Assembly: GCA_001821795.1 (NCBI GenBank)
Contig: MHOB01000040.1
Location: forward strand, 1 to 21,344
Length of the DNA stretch: 21,344 nucleotides
Reading direction: 5' to 3'
Source of the DNA: Candidatus Ryanbacteria bacterium RIFCSPLOWO2_12_FULL_47_9c
Lineage (GTDB): Bacteria > Patescibacteriota > Minisyncoccia > Ryanbacterales > GWA2-47-10b
Positions 5,991 through 12,584 of the stretch are shown here, one piece after another; positions within the stretch are counted from its first letter, which is position 1, and each line of letters begins with the position of its first letter. The translations under genes and the position numbers were made by a program. The notes under the pieces were generated by a model. That model saw nothing but the letters and a program-made list of their open reading frames with translations. It was not told the DNA's origin and did no database searches.

Positions 5991-6323
5991 ATGGCACGAT
6001 CATTGAAAAAGGGCCCCTATATCGACGCAAAACTTCTCAAGAAGATTAAAGGAAAAAAGTCCCATTCGCGAGAAGTTATAAAAACGTGGGCGCGCGCATC
6101 ACAGATTTCTCCCGAGATGGTTGGCTTTACGTTTGGCGTACACAATGGAAAGGATTTTATATCAGTTACGATTGCAGAAGAAATGGTCGGCCACCGCCTC
6201 GGTGAATTTTCTCCCACGCGCAAGTTTGTGCGGCACGGAGGAAAAATGCAGAAAGAGCTAGAGGCGGCTGCAAAGCAACGCGAAGCCGAAGCTGCGAAGG
6301 CCACGAAAGAAACAAAAGAGTAA
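5991..6323 (+). CDS. rpsS: 30S ribosomal protein uS19
   Basis: uS19 in the 30S head contacts uS13 and the intersubunit bridge. The start MARSLKKGPYIDAKLLKKI and the motifs TWARASQISPEMVGFTF, HNGKDFISV and GEFSPTRKFVRHG are canonical. At 110 aa it is longer than the usual 92 because of an Ala/Glu/Lys-rich C-terminal tail (about residues 84-110) that should form a charged helix. It starts 1 bp after rplB; a GAGGAG at 5974-5979 in the rplB end may act as a distant SD. The following gene rplV has a strong SD in the 12-bp gap. Confidence 0.97.
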   Translation: MARSLKKGPYIDAKLLKKIKGKKSHSREVIKTWARASQISPEMVGFTFGVHNGKDFISVTIAEEMVGHRLGEFSPTRKFVRHGGKMQKELEAAAKQREAEAAKATKETKE

Positions 6324-6335
6324 TAGGAGGTAAAT

Positions 6336-6707
6336 ATGACAAAAATCACTGCACAGTTGAATTCTTTGAGGATCGCACCGCGCAAGGTGCGCATAGTTGC
6401 TGATCTTATCAAGGGCATGGAAGCTCGTGATGCAGAACATCAACTGCGGTTTCTTGCAAAAGGCGCGTCGCGTCCTCTTTTGAAATTAATAAAAAGCGCG
6501 ATTGCAAATGCCCACCACAATGCGGGTATCAAGAGTGACGAGCCGCTTGTGATCCGTGACTTGCGTGTTGATGAAGGACGCACGCTCAAACGGTTCATGC
6601 CGCGCGCACGCGGACGGGCAACAACGATCCGCAAACGAACAAGCAATATATTGTTAGTATTGGAACCCCGCGTATTGAGTAAGTCCGCGGATGCAAAGAG
6701 AAAGTAA
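6336..6707 (+). CDS. rplV: 50S ribosomal protein uL22
   Basis: uL22, 123 aa, lines the exit tunnel with its beta hairpin. N-terminal LNSLRIAPRKVRIVADLIKG and AIANAHHNAG are conserved, and the hairpin region runs through LRVDEGRTLKRFMPRARGRA to a C-terminal VLEPRVLSK. Length is normal (about 110-125). It has one of the few classical SDs of the cluster, AGGAGGT just before AATATG. Its last codons run close to the rpsC start: ATG 6709 is 1 bp after the stop, while an in-frame upstream ATG (6691) inside rplV is probably not used. Confidence 0.97.
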   Translation: MTKITAQLNSLRIAPRKVRIVADLIKGMEARDAEHQLRFLAKGASRPLLKLIKSAIANAHHNAGIKSDEPLVIRDLRVDEGRTLKRFMPRARGRATTIRKRTSNILLVLEPRVLSKSADAKRK

Positions 6708-6708
6708 T

Positions 6709-7371
6709 ATGACACATTCAGTTCATCCATATTCATTTCGCATAGGCATTCTCCGTGACTGGAAATCGCGTTGGTTTCAGCATAAAAATTTCGCTAAGTT
6801 TTTAAAAGAAGATGTTGAGATGCGCGAATGGCTTATGAAAAAATTGCGCGCGAGTCTTGTCTCGGGCGTGGAGATTGAGCGTTCGCGCAACACGGTTGTG
6901 ATATATATCAAAACACCGCGACCCGGACTCCTTATCGGGCGGGGGGGTGAGGGCATTGAAAAGCTAAAGAAAGAGATTCAGAAAAAGATGAATTTTAAAG
7001 ACCTCAAAGTGACGATCGAAGAGGTGCGCAATCCGTATGCTGACGCCCATGTTGTAGCGCGGCTTGTTACACAGGATCTCGAGAAGCGTCTGCCTTTCCG
7101 GAGAGTACTCAAATCATATATTGAAAAGGTGATGAATTCGGGAAGTGCAAAGGGTGTCCGTATTGAGGTAGCGGGCCGTCTCGATGGAGCAGAAATGGGA
7201 CGACGCGAGTGGCTGCGCAAAGGGCTTATTCCGCTTCAAACCCTGCGCGCCGATGTCGATTTCGCGCGCGATCGTGCAGCCCTTCCCTACGGAACGGTTG
7301 GTGTTACGGTCTGGATTTATCGCGGGGAGGTTTTTGACAAAGAGAATGAAAAAGAAAAATTAGAAAAATAG
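6709..7371 (+). CDS. rpsC: 30S ribosomal protein uS3
   Basis: uS3 lies at the mRNA entry site and takes part in the ribosomal helicase activity. Start ATG 6709 gives MTHSVHPYSFRIGILRDW, the form typical of CPR uS3; the frame is open further upstream to ATG 6691, but that would add six residues overlapping rplV. The KH domain shows GLLIGRGGEGIEKLKKEIQ, and the C-terminal domain has VRIEVAGRLDGAEMGRREW and VGVTVWIYRGE. The 220-aa length is normal. The C-terminus is a short Lys/Glu tail. rplP starts 1 bp after the stop. Confidence 0.97.
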   Translation: MTHSVHPYSFRIGILRDWKSRWFQHKNFAKFLKEDVEMREWLMKKLRASLVSGVEIERSRNTVVIYIKTPRPGLLIGRGGEGIEKLKKEIQKKMNFKDLKVTIEEVRNPYADAHVVARLVTQDLEKRLPFRRVLKSYIEKVMNSGSAKGVRIEVAGRLDGAEMGRREWLRKGLIPLQTLRADVDFARDRAALPYGTVGVTVWIYRGEVFDKENEKEKLEK

Positions 7372-7372
7372 T

Positions 7373-7786
7373 ATGTTGGTGCCAAAGAAAGTAAAACATA
7401 GAAAGTGGCAAAAAGGCCGTTCTCGGAAGCGGGATATTGAGACACGCGGGATTTCGGTTGCATTCGGCGCGTACGGCATCAAAGCGGAAGAGAGCGCATG
7501 GATTACGTCCCGTCAGATTGAAGCGGCGCGCCGCGCGATGACCCGGCATATTCAAAGAGGAGGCAAAATCTGGATCCGTATTTTTCCAGACAAACCCGTA
7601 ACTCAACGCCCGCCGGAAGTGACAATGGGTGGAGGCAAGGGAAACGTTGATCATTATGTATTTCCTGTGCGTCCCGGTAGAATTCTTTTTGAGATTGATG
7701 GTATTCCGGAGAACCTTGCGCGCGAAGCTCTTAAACGCGCCAGCGCAAAGCTTCCCATAAAAACACGATTTGTTGAACGCACATGA
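7373..7786 (+). CDS. rplP: 50S ribosomal protein uL16
   Basis: uL16, 137 aa, shapes the A-site tRNA elbow contact on the 50S subunit. It starts MLVPKKVKHRKWQKG and contains GISVAFGAYGIKAEESAWI, TSRQIEAARRAMTRHIQRGG, IWIRIFPDKPVTQRP and MGGGKGNVDHYVFPVRPGRI, all standard. No SD is present, and it begins 1 bp after rpsC, so coupling is likely. Its TGA overlaps the rpmC start in an ATGA. Confidence 0.98.
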   Translation: MLVPKKVKHRKWQKGRSRKRDIETRGISVAFGAYGIKAEESAWITSRQIEAARRAMTRHIQRGGKIWIRIFPDKPVTQRPPEVTMGGGKGNVDHYVFPVRPGRILFEIDGIPENLAREALKRASAKLPIKTRFVERT

Positions 7787-7971
7787 AAACAAATGAGTTA
7801 AGAACAAAATCAATTAACGAGCTCAAAGGCCTACTTTTGAAAACTTCGCAAAATATTTCCGGGTCGCAGTTTTATCACGCTCGGGCGCGATCAAAGAATG
7901 TAAAGGAAATTCGGGAATGGCGGAAGCTCCGGGCGCGCCTTTTGACCCTCATTAAAGAAAAAAGCTTATGA
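7783..7971 (+). CDS. rpmC: 50S ribosomal protein uL29
   Basis: uL29, 62 aa, a two-helix protein near the tunnel exit next to uL23. The sequence MKTNELRTKSINELKGLLLK and the later VKEIREWRKLRARLLTLIKE fit the family, with a short polar turn between the helices. Length is normal. It overlaps rplP and rpsQ by 4 bp each, so termination-reinitiation probably sets its stoichiometry. The identification depends partly on its position between rplP and rpsQ because the family is short and variable. Confidence 0.93.
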   Translation: MKTNELRTKSINELKGLLLKTSQNISGSQFYHARARSKNVKEIREWRKLRARLLTLIKEKSL

Positions 7972-8216
7972 ATGAAAAACATCCTCAACGGTTGAAGGGA
8001 ACGGTGGTCTCCACGAAAATGGCAAAGACGGTCGTTGTTGCGGTCACGCGCCTCAAAAAACATCCGAGATATAAAAAATATTTCCGTGTTACAAAAAAGT
8101 ACAAAGCGCATGACGAACAGGAAACCTCGAAAGAGGGCGATACGGTCATTCTCGAAAGCACGCGGCCCCTGTCAAAAGGAAAGAGGTGGAAAATTGTTAT
8201 GGAGAAAGAAATATGA
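7968..8216 (+). CDS. rpsQ: 30S ribosomal protein uS17
   Basis: uS17, 82 aa, an OB-fold early assembly protein of the 30S subunit. Motifs: LKGTVVSTKMAKTVVVAV, HPRYKKYFRVTKKYKAHDE and GDTVILESTRPLSKGKRW. All are standard and the length is normal. ATGA overlaps link it to rpmC upstream and rplN downstream; it has no SD. The last codons include GGAGAAAG, which may serve as the SD of rplN. Confidence 0.97.
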   Translation: MNEKHPQRLKGTVVSTKMAKTVVVAVTRLKKHPRYKKYFRVTKKYKAHDEQETSKEGDTVILESTRPLSKGKRWKIVMEKEI

Positions 8217-8578
8217 TTCAGCCACGGACATTGCTCACCGTAGCGGATAATACGGGTGCAAAAATCATCCGCGTTTTTAAAATTCTTGGTGGGTCAAAAA
8301 GACGCTACGCGAGGATCGGTGATGTCGTCGTTGCTTCTGTCCAATCTGCAGAGCCCCGGAAGATTCTTAAGAAAAAAGACATTGTCCGCGCTGTTATTGT
8401 GCGCCAGCGGGCTCCCTATCGCAGAAAGGACGGATCTTATATTCGGTTTGATGACAATGCCGCGGTCATCGTTGATAAAATGGAGCCGAAGGGCGGTCGT
8501 ATTTTTGGCCCGATTGCGCGCGAACTCCGTGACAGGGGTTTTATAAAAATTGTTTCTCTTGCGGAGGAGGTTTTATGA
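8213..8578 (+). CDS. rplN: 50S ribosomal protein uL14
   Basis: uL14, 121 aa, forms intersubunit bridges and is the docking site of silencing factor RsfS in bacteria. Start ATG 8213 gives MIQPRTLLTVADNTGAK, the family N-terminus; an upstream ATG at 8186 lies in rpsQ and is rejected. GDVVVASVQSAEPR, KKKDIVRAVIVRQRAPYRRK and GRIFGPIARELRDRGF are conserved. It overlaps rpsQ by 4 bp (ATGA). The end of the gene contains GGAGGAGG, the SD of rplX. Confidence 0.98.
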   Translation: MIQPRTLLTVADNTGAKIIRVFKILGGSKRRYARIGDVVVASVQSAEPRKILKKKDIVRAVIVRQRAPYRRKDGSYIRFDDNAAVIVDKMEPKGGRIFGPIARELRDRGFIKIVSLAEEVL

Positions 8579-8883
8579 AGATACGCAAAGGCGATACCGT
8601 GCGTGTTATGAAGGGGAAGAACCGCGGCAAGCAGGGCAAGGTTTTACATACTTATCCGAAAGTTGGCAAGGTTCTTGTTGAGGGTATCAACGAAAAAATA
8701 CGGCACACGCGTCCTCGCCGTCAGGGTCAGAAGGGGCAGCGCGTTACCGTATACCACCCGGTCCCTGTTGCAAACGTCATGGTAATTTGTAGTTCGTGCG
8801 GAAAAGGGACCCGTGTAGGATTTGAAAGGAGGGACGACAAGAAAATTCGTGTGTGTAAAAAATGTAAAAAATCGTTTTCATGA
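8575..8883 (+). CDS. rplX: 50S ribosomal protein uL24 with intact zinc ribbon
   Basis: uL24 (102 aa) is one of the two initiators of 50S assembly. The KOW motif lies at the N-terminus (RKGDTVRVMKGKNRGKQGKV), followed by GINEKIRHTRPRRQGQKG. The C-terminus carries four cysteines (C72, C75, C94, C97) around CGKGTRVGFERR, so it probably binds zinc, unlike E. coli uL24. It begins within the last codons of rplN (ATGA) behind a strong SD (GGAGGAGG), and overlaps rplE by 4 bp. Zn binding is inferred from the two CxxC pairs. Confidence 0.97.
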   Translation: MKIRKGDTVRVMKGKNRGKQGKVLHTYPKVGKVLVEGINEKIRHTRPRRQGQKGQRVTVYHPVPVANVMVICSSCGKGTRVGFERRDDKKIRVCKKCKKSFS

Positions 8884-9425
8884 TTACGAAACACTTGGGA
8901 CAACTCTATAAAGAAAAAACAGTGCCGGAGTTTATTAAAGCGTTCGGCAAAAAATCTGTCATGGGCGTTCCACGGATTGAGAAGGTTATTGTCAATGTCG
9001 GCATCGGCAGGCTCAAAGATGAAAAAGAGCGCGAGGAAGTACGAAGGTTTCTTGAACTTATAACCGGGCAGAAGCCGCAACCGCGTCCCGCGCGCATTGC
9101 TATCGCGTCGTTTAAAACCCGCAAGGGGGCGCTTGTAGGGTATCGAGTAACGTTGCGGGGAAAGCGTATGCGCGATTTTTTGGAGCGCCTGATTAATTTT
9201 TCGATTCCGCGCACGCGTGATTTTCGCGGCATATCCGAAACAGCGCTCGACAAGCGAGGGAATCTTCACCTTGGTATCCGCGAACATATTATTTTCCCCG
9301 AAACGATAGGTGAAGATATTCGCCGCGTATTCAGTTTACAGGTAAGCGTTGTGACAAATGCCCATTCGCACGAACACGGAGAATTTCTTTTTCGCTCACT
9401 TGGTTTTCCGCTCGTAAAAAAATAA
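8880..9425 (+). CDS. rplE: 50S ribosomal protein uL5
   Basis: uL5, 181 aa, belongs to the 5S RNP of the central protuberance. Conserved parts are VPRIEKVIVNVGIGRL, ITGQKPQPRPARIAIASFK, GALVGYRVTLRGKRM, RTRDFRGI and the C-terminal strand before AHSHEHGEFLFRSLGFP. Length is normal (about 179). It starts in an ATGA overlap with rplX, without SD. It is the last gene of this transcription unit: an insert with its own promoter follows after 23 bp, where rpsN would normally be next. Confidence 0.98.
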   Translation: MITKHLGQLYKEKTVPEFIKAFGKKSVMGVPRIEKVIVNVGIGRLKDEKEREEVRRFLELITGQKPQPRPARIAIASFKTRKGALVGYRVTLRGKRMRDFLERLINFSIPRTRDFRGISETALDKRGNLHLGIREHIIFPETIGEDIRRVFSLQVSVVTNAHSHEHGEFLFRSLGFPLVKK

Positions 9426-9448
9426 GAATTCGGTTGAGGCCACGAGTT

Positions 9449-9476
9449 TTGACAGTTGTGGATGAATGTGTATAAA
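9449..9476 (+). promoter_or_regulatory. Promoter of the 471-aa orphan gene
   Basis: A consensus -35 TTGACA (9449-9454), 16-bp spacer and -10 TATAAA (9471-9476). The start predicted near 9483 coincides with an ATG at 9482 and leaves an 82-nt leader before ATG 9565. Confidence 0.75.
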
Positions 9477-9481
9477 TACTC

Positions 9482-9571
9482 ATGGTTCAAGACTCGCTCT
9501 TCAGCGAGTTTCGCTCTTTGTCACAGTCCCAAAGAAAACGACTACTCTATAGGGGAGGTGTGGGATGGTAG
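9482..9571 (+). CDS. Possible leaderless upstream ORF (29 aa)
   Basis: ATG 9482 lies 6 nt after the -10 box, the same geometry as other leaderless starts in this window. It encodes 29 aa, beginning MVQDSLFSEFRSLSQSQRKR and ending at TAG 9569-9571, so it overlaps the first codons of the orphan gene by 7 bp. The peptide has no recognised domain. Translation could couple to the main gene or open the leader hairpin at 9492-9509. It could be chance: the ORF is short and no conservation can be tested here. Confidence 0.25.
   Translation: MVQDSLFSEFRSLSQSQRKRLLYRGGVGW
9492..9509 (+). promoter_or_regulatory. Leader hairpin before the orphan gene
   Basis: ACTCGCT (9492-9498) and AGCGAGT (9503-9509) form a 7-bp stem with a 4-nt loop, followed by the short pyrimidine-rich TTCGCTCTTTG. 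It could be a weak attenuator or an mRNA 5' stabiliser. Confidence 0.4.
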
Positions 9572-10980
9572 AGGTACTGCTTACCAATGAAGCGCAAGGA
9601 GAGTATTTCAGGCAAATTCGCAAGCACCGTCTTCCAAAGTTCTTCCAGACGTTCTTTGCCGACTTTGGCTCTGCGCTCGATTTTCTAAGCGCTTTTGCCA
9701 AGTATCGCGTCGACTTCACTTTGGATTCATGGGCGGTCGAGCACATCCAGGTGCCGGTCCGGGCGCAACTTCTCGCCCTCAAACCAGAAGTGGTTGAGAA
9801 GTTCGTTACGGTTGCTCTCGAGGGGGTGTTGAAAAAGAAATACGATTTCAATGCACTCCTTATACCCTTCGGCACAGCCCGGCGCGACACGCAGCATGCG
9901 GTCAGGGTCTGGGAACTTATCCTCGGCGCGATTCTCCAGGAGAACTTCCTGAATAAATCCCCGGTTTCGACCATCGTGCTTGTTCCGTATCTCGTTGAAA
10001 CCCAGTACACAACACACTCGTGGGCATTGCTTGCCGAAGGTGTTGCCGCGCGAGACGCGGCGGCGGTAAAAGCATTCACGCGGCTCCTGACACTTTTCGC
10101 TCTCATACATATCGTTCCCCGATTTGTTCCGGTTGATCCTCCGGAGAGCTCGTTCGGTTTTCAGTCCCTCGATATTCTCGAGGTGCCGCGTCGATACCTT
10201 CAATCCACTGATCCTTTGAATCCGACGCCGGTGTCCTTCCCCGTGCCTTCGGACGCCGCTTATGCTTGCAACCGATTCTACCGGCGGCTTGCAGAAGGTA
10301 GTCATGCTGCATTCACAAAGCTCGTAAAGCTCCTTTCGTGGTTCGGCGCCTACGAGGAGAGTTTCCAGCGAGACGCGCACAACATGTGGGAGGAAATCCA
10401 GAGCGATCCGAAGTATGGGTTGCGACCGGGAGGGCGCGATGTAGTTTCGATTGAAGTTGCTGCGCTCCGCGGGCATGGCTACCGTCATATTCAGCTTATT
10501 CCGGGAGCTGAATTCCCACAGTTTTCCGCGAATGTCTGGCTTTACTTCCCTAAGACAGAAACACGTGTGGTGACCAGCCGGAACGTTGAGCCGGGCCCTC
10601 TCGTTCACGGGGACGCGACGGAAGATCCACAAAGTGTTGATGCGCTCGCCGACAAGCTTCTCCAGTTCATCGCGCTCCACAGCTTTTGGAAGATCGTTAC
10701 CGGAAAGATCTTCCATTCGCAACGGCGGAACTCGGTAGGCACTGAAGAGCGACGCATGGAGATTGAGCGCAAGTTTCTTCTGCGTCCGCATTTCCGTTGG
10801 TTGCTCCCAAGTCACAACCCGTCGGAGCGGGCGCGTGCAAGGTCGCTCAAGGTCTTTGGATACGCTCCCCCTCCAGGAAAGACCTTTGTCATGAGCGACT
10901 CTGATGCGCTGACAAGTTCTTGTTCTGCCGAGCGCTTCCTCCATGCATATACCGATGAAGACCTCGGCTATAGCGAGTAG
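9565..10980 (+). CDS. Orphan 471-aa protein with a CYTH-like ExExK motif near its C-terminus
   Basis: I do not recognise this protein. The start at 9565 is fixed by a strong SD (AGGGGAGGTG) and an upstream promoter. It is soluble-looking, with no signal peptide; one moderately hydrophobic helix (LLTLFALIHIVPRF) is not convincingly a membrane span. The first about 200 residues look mostly alpha-helical and the middle is mixed. Near the C-terminus, MEIERKFLLRPHFRW (residues 398-412) matches the ExExK opening of CYTH/triphosphate tunnel domains, but only about 70 residues follow, too few for a whole domain. A Ser- and Asp-rich tail ends the protein. Codons prefer TTC, CTC, AAG and GAG, unlike the flanking ribosomal genes, and the gene has its own promoter and terminator. 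This suggests a late insertion between rplE and rpsN. Confidence 0.8.
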   Translation: MVEVLLTNEAQGEYFRQIRKHRLPKFFQTFFADFGSALDFLSAFAKYRVDFTLDSWAVEHIQVPVRAQLLALKPEVVEKFVTVALEGVLKKKYDFNALLIPFGTARRDTQHAVRVWELILGAILQENFLNKSPVSTIVLVPYLVETQYTTHSWALLAEGVAARDAAAVKAFTRLLTLFALIHIVPRFVPVDPPESSFGFQSLDILEVPRRYLQSTDPLNPTPVSFPVPSDAAYACNRFYRRLAEGSHAAFTKLVKLLSWFGAYEESFQRDAHNMWEEIQSDPKYGLRPGGRDVVSIEVAALRGHGYRHIQLIPGAEFPQFSANVWLYFPKTETRVVTSRNVEPGPLVHGDATEDPQSVDALADKLLQFIALHSFWKIVTGKIFHSQRRNSVGTEERRMEIERKFLLRPHFRWLLPSHNPSERARARSLKVFGYAPPPGKTFVMSDSDALTSSCSAERFLHAYTDEDLGYSE

Positions 10981-10991
10981 TCTCGCGCAAA

Positions 10992-11025
10992 AGAGCCACC
11001 CCGTGGCTCTCTTTTATTTATTTTT
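10992..11025 (+). terminator. Terminator of the orphan gene
   Basis: AGAGCCAC (10992-10999) and GTGGCTCT (11003-11010) form an 8-bp stem with loop CCC, followed by the T-rich CTTTTATTTATTTTT. It begins 11 bp after the stop codon. Confidence 0.88.
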
Positions 11026-11043
11026 CTGTATGGTTTCTCACTC

Positions 11044-11072
11044 TTGCAAAAAGTCTGAAATATCATTAGAAT
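11044..11072 (+). promoter_or_regulatory. Promoter restarting the spc part of the ribosomal cluster
   Basis: -35 TTGCAA (11044-11049), 17-bp spacer, -10 TAGAAT (11067-11072). The predicted start is about 11079, giving a nearly leaderless rpsN mRNA (ATG 11082). It makes the genes from rpsN onward independent of the inserted terminator. Confidence 0.7.
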
Positions 11073-11081
11073 GGTGAAATT

Positions 11082-11267
11082 ATGGCGAAAACATCGGTGC
11101 GGGCGCGAGCCCTAAAACCACCAAAGTTTTCAACACGGCTCGTACGCCGTTGTTTTCGCTGTGGCCGAAGGCGCGGATATATGCGCGATTTTAACCTTTG
11201 TCGTATTTGCTTTCGTGAGCTTGCTAACGAAGGTATGATCCCGGGAGTTAAAAAATCGTCATGGTAA
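11082..11267 (+). CDS. rpsZ: 30S ribosomal protein uS14, zinc-binding (type Z)
   Basis: The short C+ form of uS14 (61 aa) with a zinc knuckle at C24, C27, C40 and C43 (CFRCGR and CRICF). It sits in the 30S head near uS3, uS10 and uS19. The C-terminal half, FRELANEGMIPGVKKSSW, is the family signature. There is no SD, and the predicted mRNA start is only a few nt upstream. In the standard spc order it follows rplE; here the 1.6-kb orphan-gene cassette intervenes. rpsH overlaps its last 7 bp. Confidence 0.97.
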   Translation: MAKTSVRARALKPPKFSTRLVRRCFRCGRRRGYMRDFNLCRICFRELANEGMIPGVKKSSW

Positions 11268-11656
11268 AAGATCCTGTGGCAGATCTTCTGGTGCGCCTTA
11301 AAAATGCGCAAGCGGTAAAAAAGGAATCAACGACGGTTCCCTATTCTGCGCTGTTATGGGAAATAGCAAAGGTTCTCGAGGGGGCTGGTTTTATTTCAAA
11401 GATTGACCGCAAGGGAAAGCGTGTTCGCCGATTTCTTGAAGCTACTCTTGTCTATAATGAAAACGGCGAGGGACGTATCAGCGGCGCGCGGCGCATTTCG
11501 AAACAATCAAAGCGCGTTTATAAAAAAGCGAAGGAACTTTATCCAGTGAAGCATGGTCAGGGCATAGAAGTTGTATCAACCTCGCACGGCGTTATGACCG
11601 CTGCCGAAGCACGTAAAGGGGGTGTTGGCGGCGAGATTCTATTTGAAATTTGGTAA
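11261..11656 (+). CDS. rpsH: 30S ribosomal protein uS8
   Basis: uS8, 131 aa, binds the central domain of 16S rRNA and in E. coli represses the spc operon. N-terminal DPVADLLVRLKNAQAVKKE, then VPYSALLWEIAKVLEGAGF, and the C-terminal GQGIEVVSTSHGVMTAAEAR plus GGVGGEILFEIW are canonical (many homologues have STSKGVMT). Length is normal. It overlaps rpsN by 7 bp and has no SD, so it probably relies on coupled translation. Confidence 0.97.
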   Translation: MVKDPVADLLVRLKNAQAVKKESTTVPYSALLWEIAKVLEGAGFISKIDRKGKRVRRFLEATLVYNENGEGRISGARRISKQSKRVYKKAKELYPVKHGQGIEVVSTSHGVMTAAEARKGGVGGEILFEIW

Positions 11657-11662
11657 TATAAT

Positions 11663-12205
11663 ATGTCTCGCATTGGCAAAAAATCAGTAACAGTTCCCGA
11701 GGGCGTTAACGTTACGATTTCTGAAACGAAGGTGGAAGTAAAGGGTCCGAGAGGGGTTTTGGACTTAAAGATCCCGCGCGGTATTTCTGTTTCTCTGGAA
11801 GATGGCAAACTCATAACGCGCCCCCTGGAAGAAACGCACGATACAAAAAAGTTGTGGGGCACGGTTCGTTCACTTTTGGCAAACATGGTCGAGGGGGTAA
11901 CGCAGGGTTTTGAAAAAAAGCTTGTGATCGAGGGCGTTGGATACCGCGCCTCGGTTTCCGGAAAAAACCTTGAACTCTCACTTGGGTTTTCTCATCCCGT
12001 AAAAGTTGAAGCTCCCGAAGGCGTCGAATTTAAGGTGGAAAAGAATACAATTTTGGTATCTGGGTTTTCAAAAGAAAAAATTGGGCGGGTTGCTGCTGAA
12101 ATCCGTGCTCTCAAGAAGCCAGAGCCCTATAAAGGAAAGGGGATACATTATTTCGGTGAGATTATTCGGAGAAAAGCAGGTAAAAAGGCGACAAGTTCGG
12201 GTTAA
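11663..12205 (+). CDS. rplF: 50S ribosomal protein uL6
   Basis: uL6, 180 aa, near the factor-binding site of the 50S subunit. The start SRIGKKSVTVPEGVNV and the segment KGPRGVLDLKIPRGISV mark the first alpha/beta repeat; the second repeat carries GVGYRASVSGKNLELSLGF and SHPV. The C-terminal KPEPYKGKGIHYFGEIIRRK contains the conserved EPYKGKG motif, although His-Tyr-Phe replaces the more usual Arg-Tyr (GKGIRY). It starts 6 bp after rpsH in an AATATAATATG context without SD. Confidence 0.97.
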   Translation: MSRIGKKSVTVPEGVNVTISETKVEVKGPRGVLDLKIPRGISVSLEDGKLITRPLEETHDTKKLWGTVRSLLANMVEGVTQGFEKKLVIEGVGYRASVSGKNLELSLGFSHPVKVEAPEGVEFKVEKNTILVSGFSKEKIGRVAAEIRALKKPEPYKGKGIHYFGEIIRRKAGKKATSSG

Positions 12206-12213
12206 AAACGTAT

Positions 12214-12561
12214 ATGAACACAAGCACACGTGAAAAAAAAATTCAGAGGCATGTACGCATTCGTGCGCAACTGCATGGGATTGCATCTCGCCCGCGCCTT
12301 TCGGTATCTCGTTCCTCTCGCTATATTCAGGTACAGTTGATCGATGATGATAAAGGTGTTACTCTCTTAGGCATTTCAGATTCGTCGCTCAAGGGTAAGG
12401 GTACCAAGCAAGATCGCGCGCGGATGCTTGGAAAGAAAGTTGCTGAAGAAACGCTTAAGTTGGGAGTAAAATCGGTTGTATTTGATCGTGGGGGACACCA
12501 TTACCACGGACGCATAAAAGCGCTTGCCGATGCTGCGCGACAGGGCGGACTCACATTTTAA
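12214..12561 (+). CDS. rplR: 50S ribosomal protein uL18
   Basis: uL18, 115 aa, binds 5S rRNA in the central protuberance with uL5. The motifs RPRLSVSRSSRYIQVQLIDD, LGKKVAEETLKLGVKSVVFDRG and GGHHYHGRIKALADAARQGG are standard. Length is normal. Eight bp separate it from rplF; there is no SD. It precedes rpsE with a 23-bp A-rich gap. Confidence 0.97.
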   Translation: MNTSTREKKIQRHVRIRAQLHGIASRPRLSVSRSSRYIQVQLIDDDKGVTLLGISDSSLKGKGTKQDRARMLGKKVAEETLKLGVKSVVFDRGGHHYHGRIKALADAARQGGLTF

Positions 12562-12584
12562 TAATAAAAAAAGATAGATTATAT

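Noticed and set aside
8186..8212. uL14 start at ATG 8186
   Set aside because: It lies inside rpsQ; ATG 8213 gives the family N-terminus and the ATGA overlap typical of this cluster.
9727..10944. A long 405-codon ORF on the minus strand opposite the orphan gene
   Set aside because: It has no SD or promoter, an Arg- and Cys-rich composition typical of antisense frames, and lies entirely within a plus-strand gene with promoter, SD and terminator.
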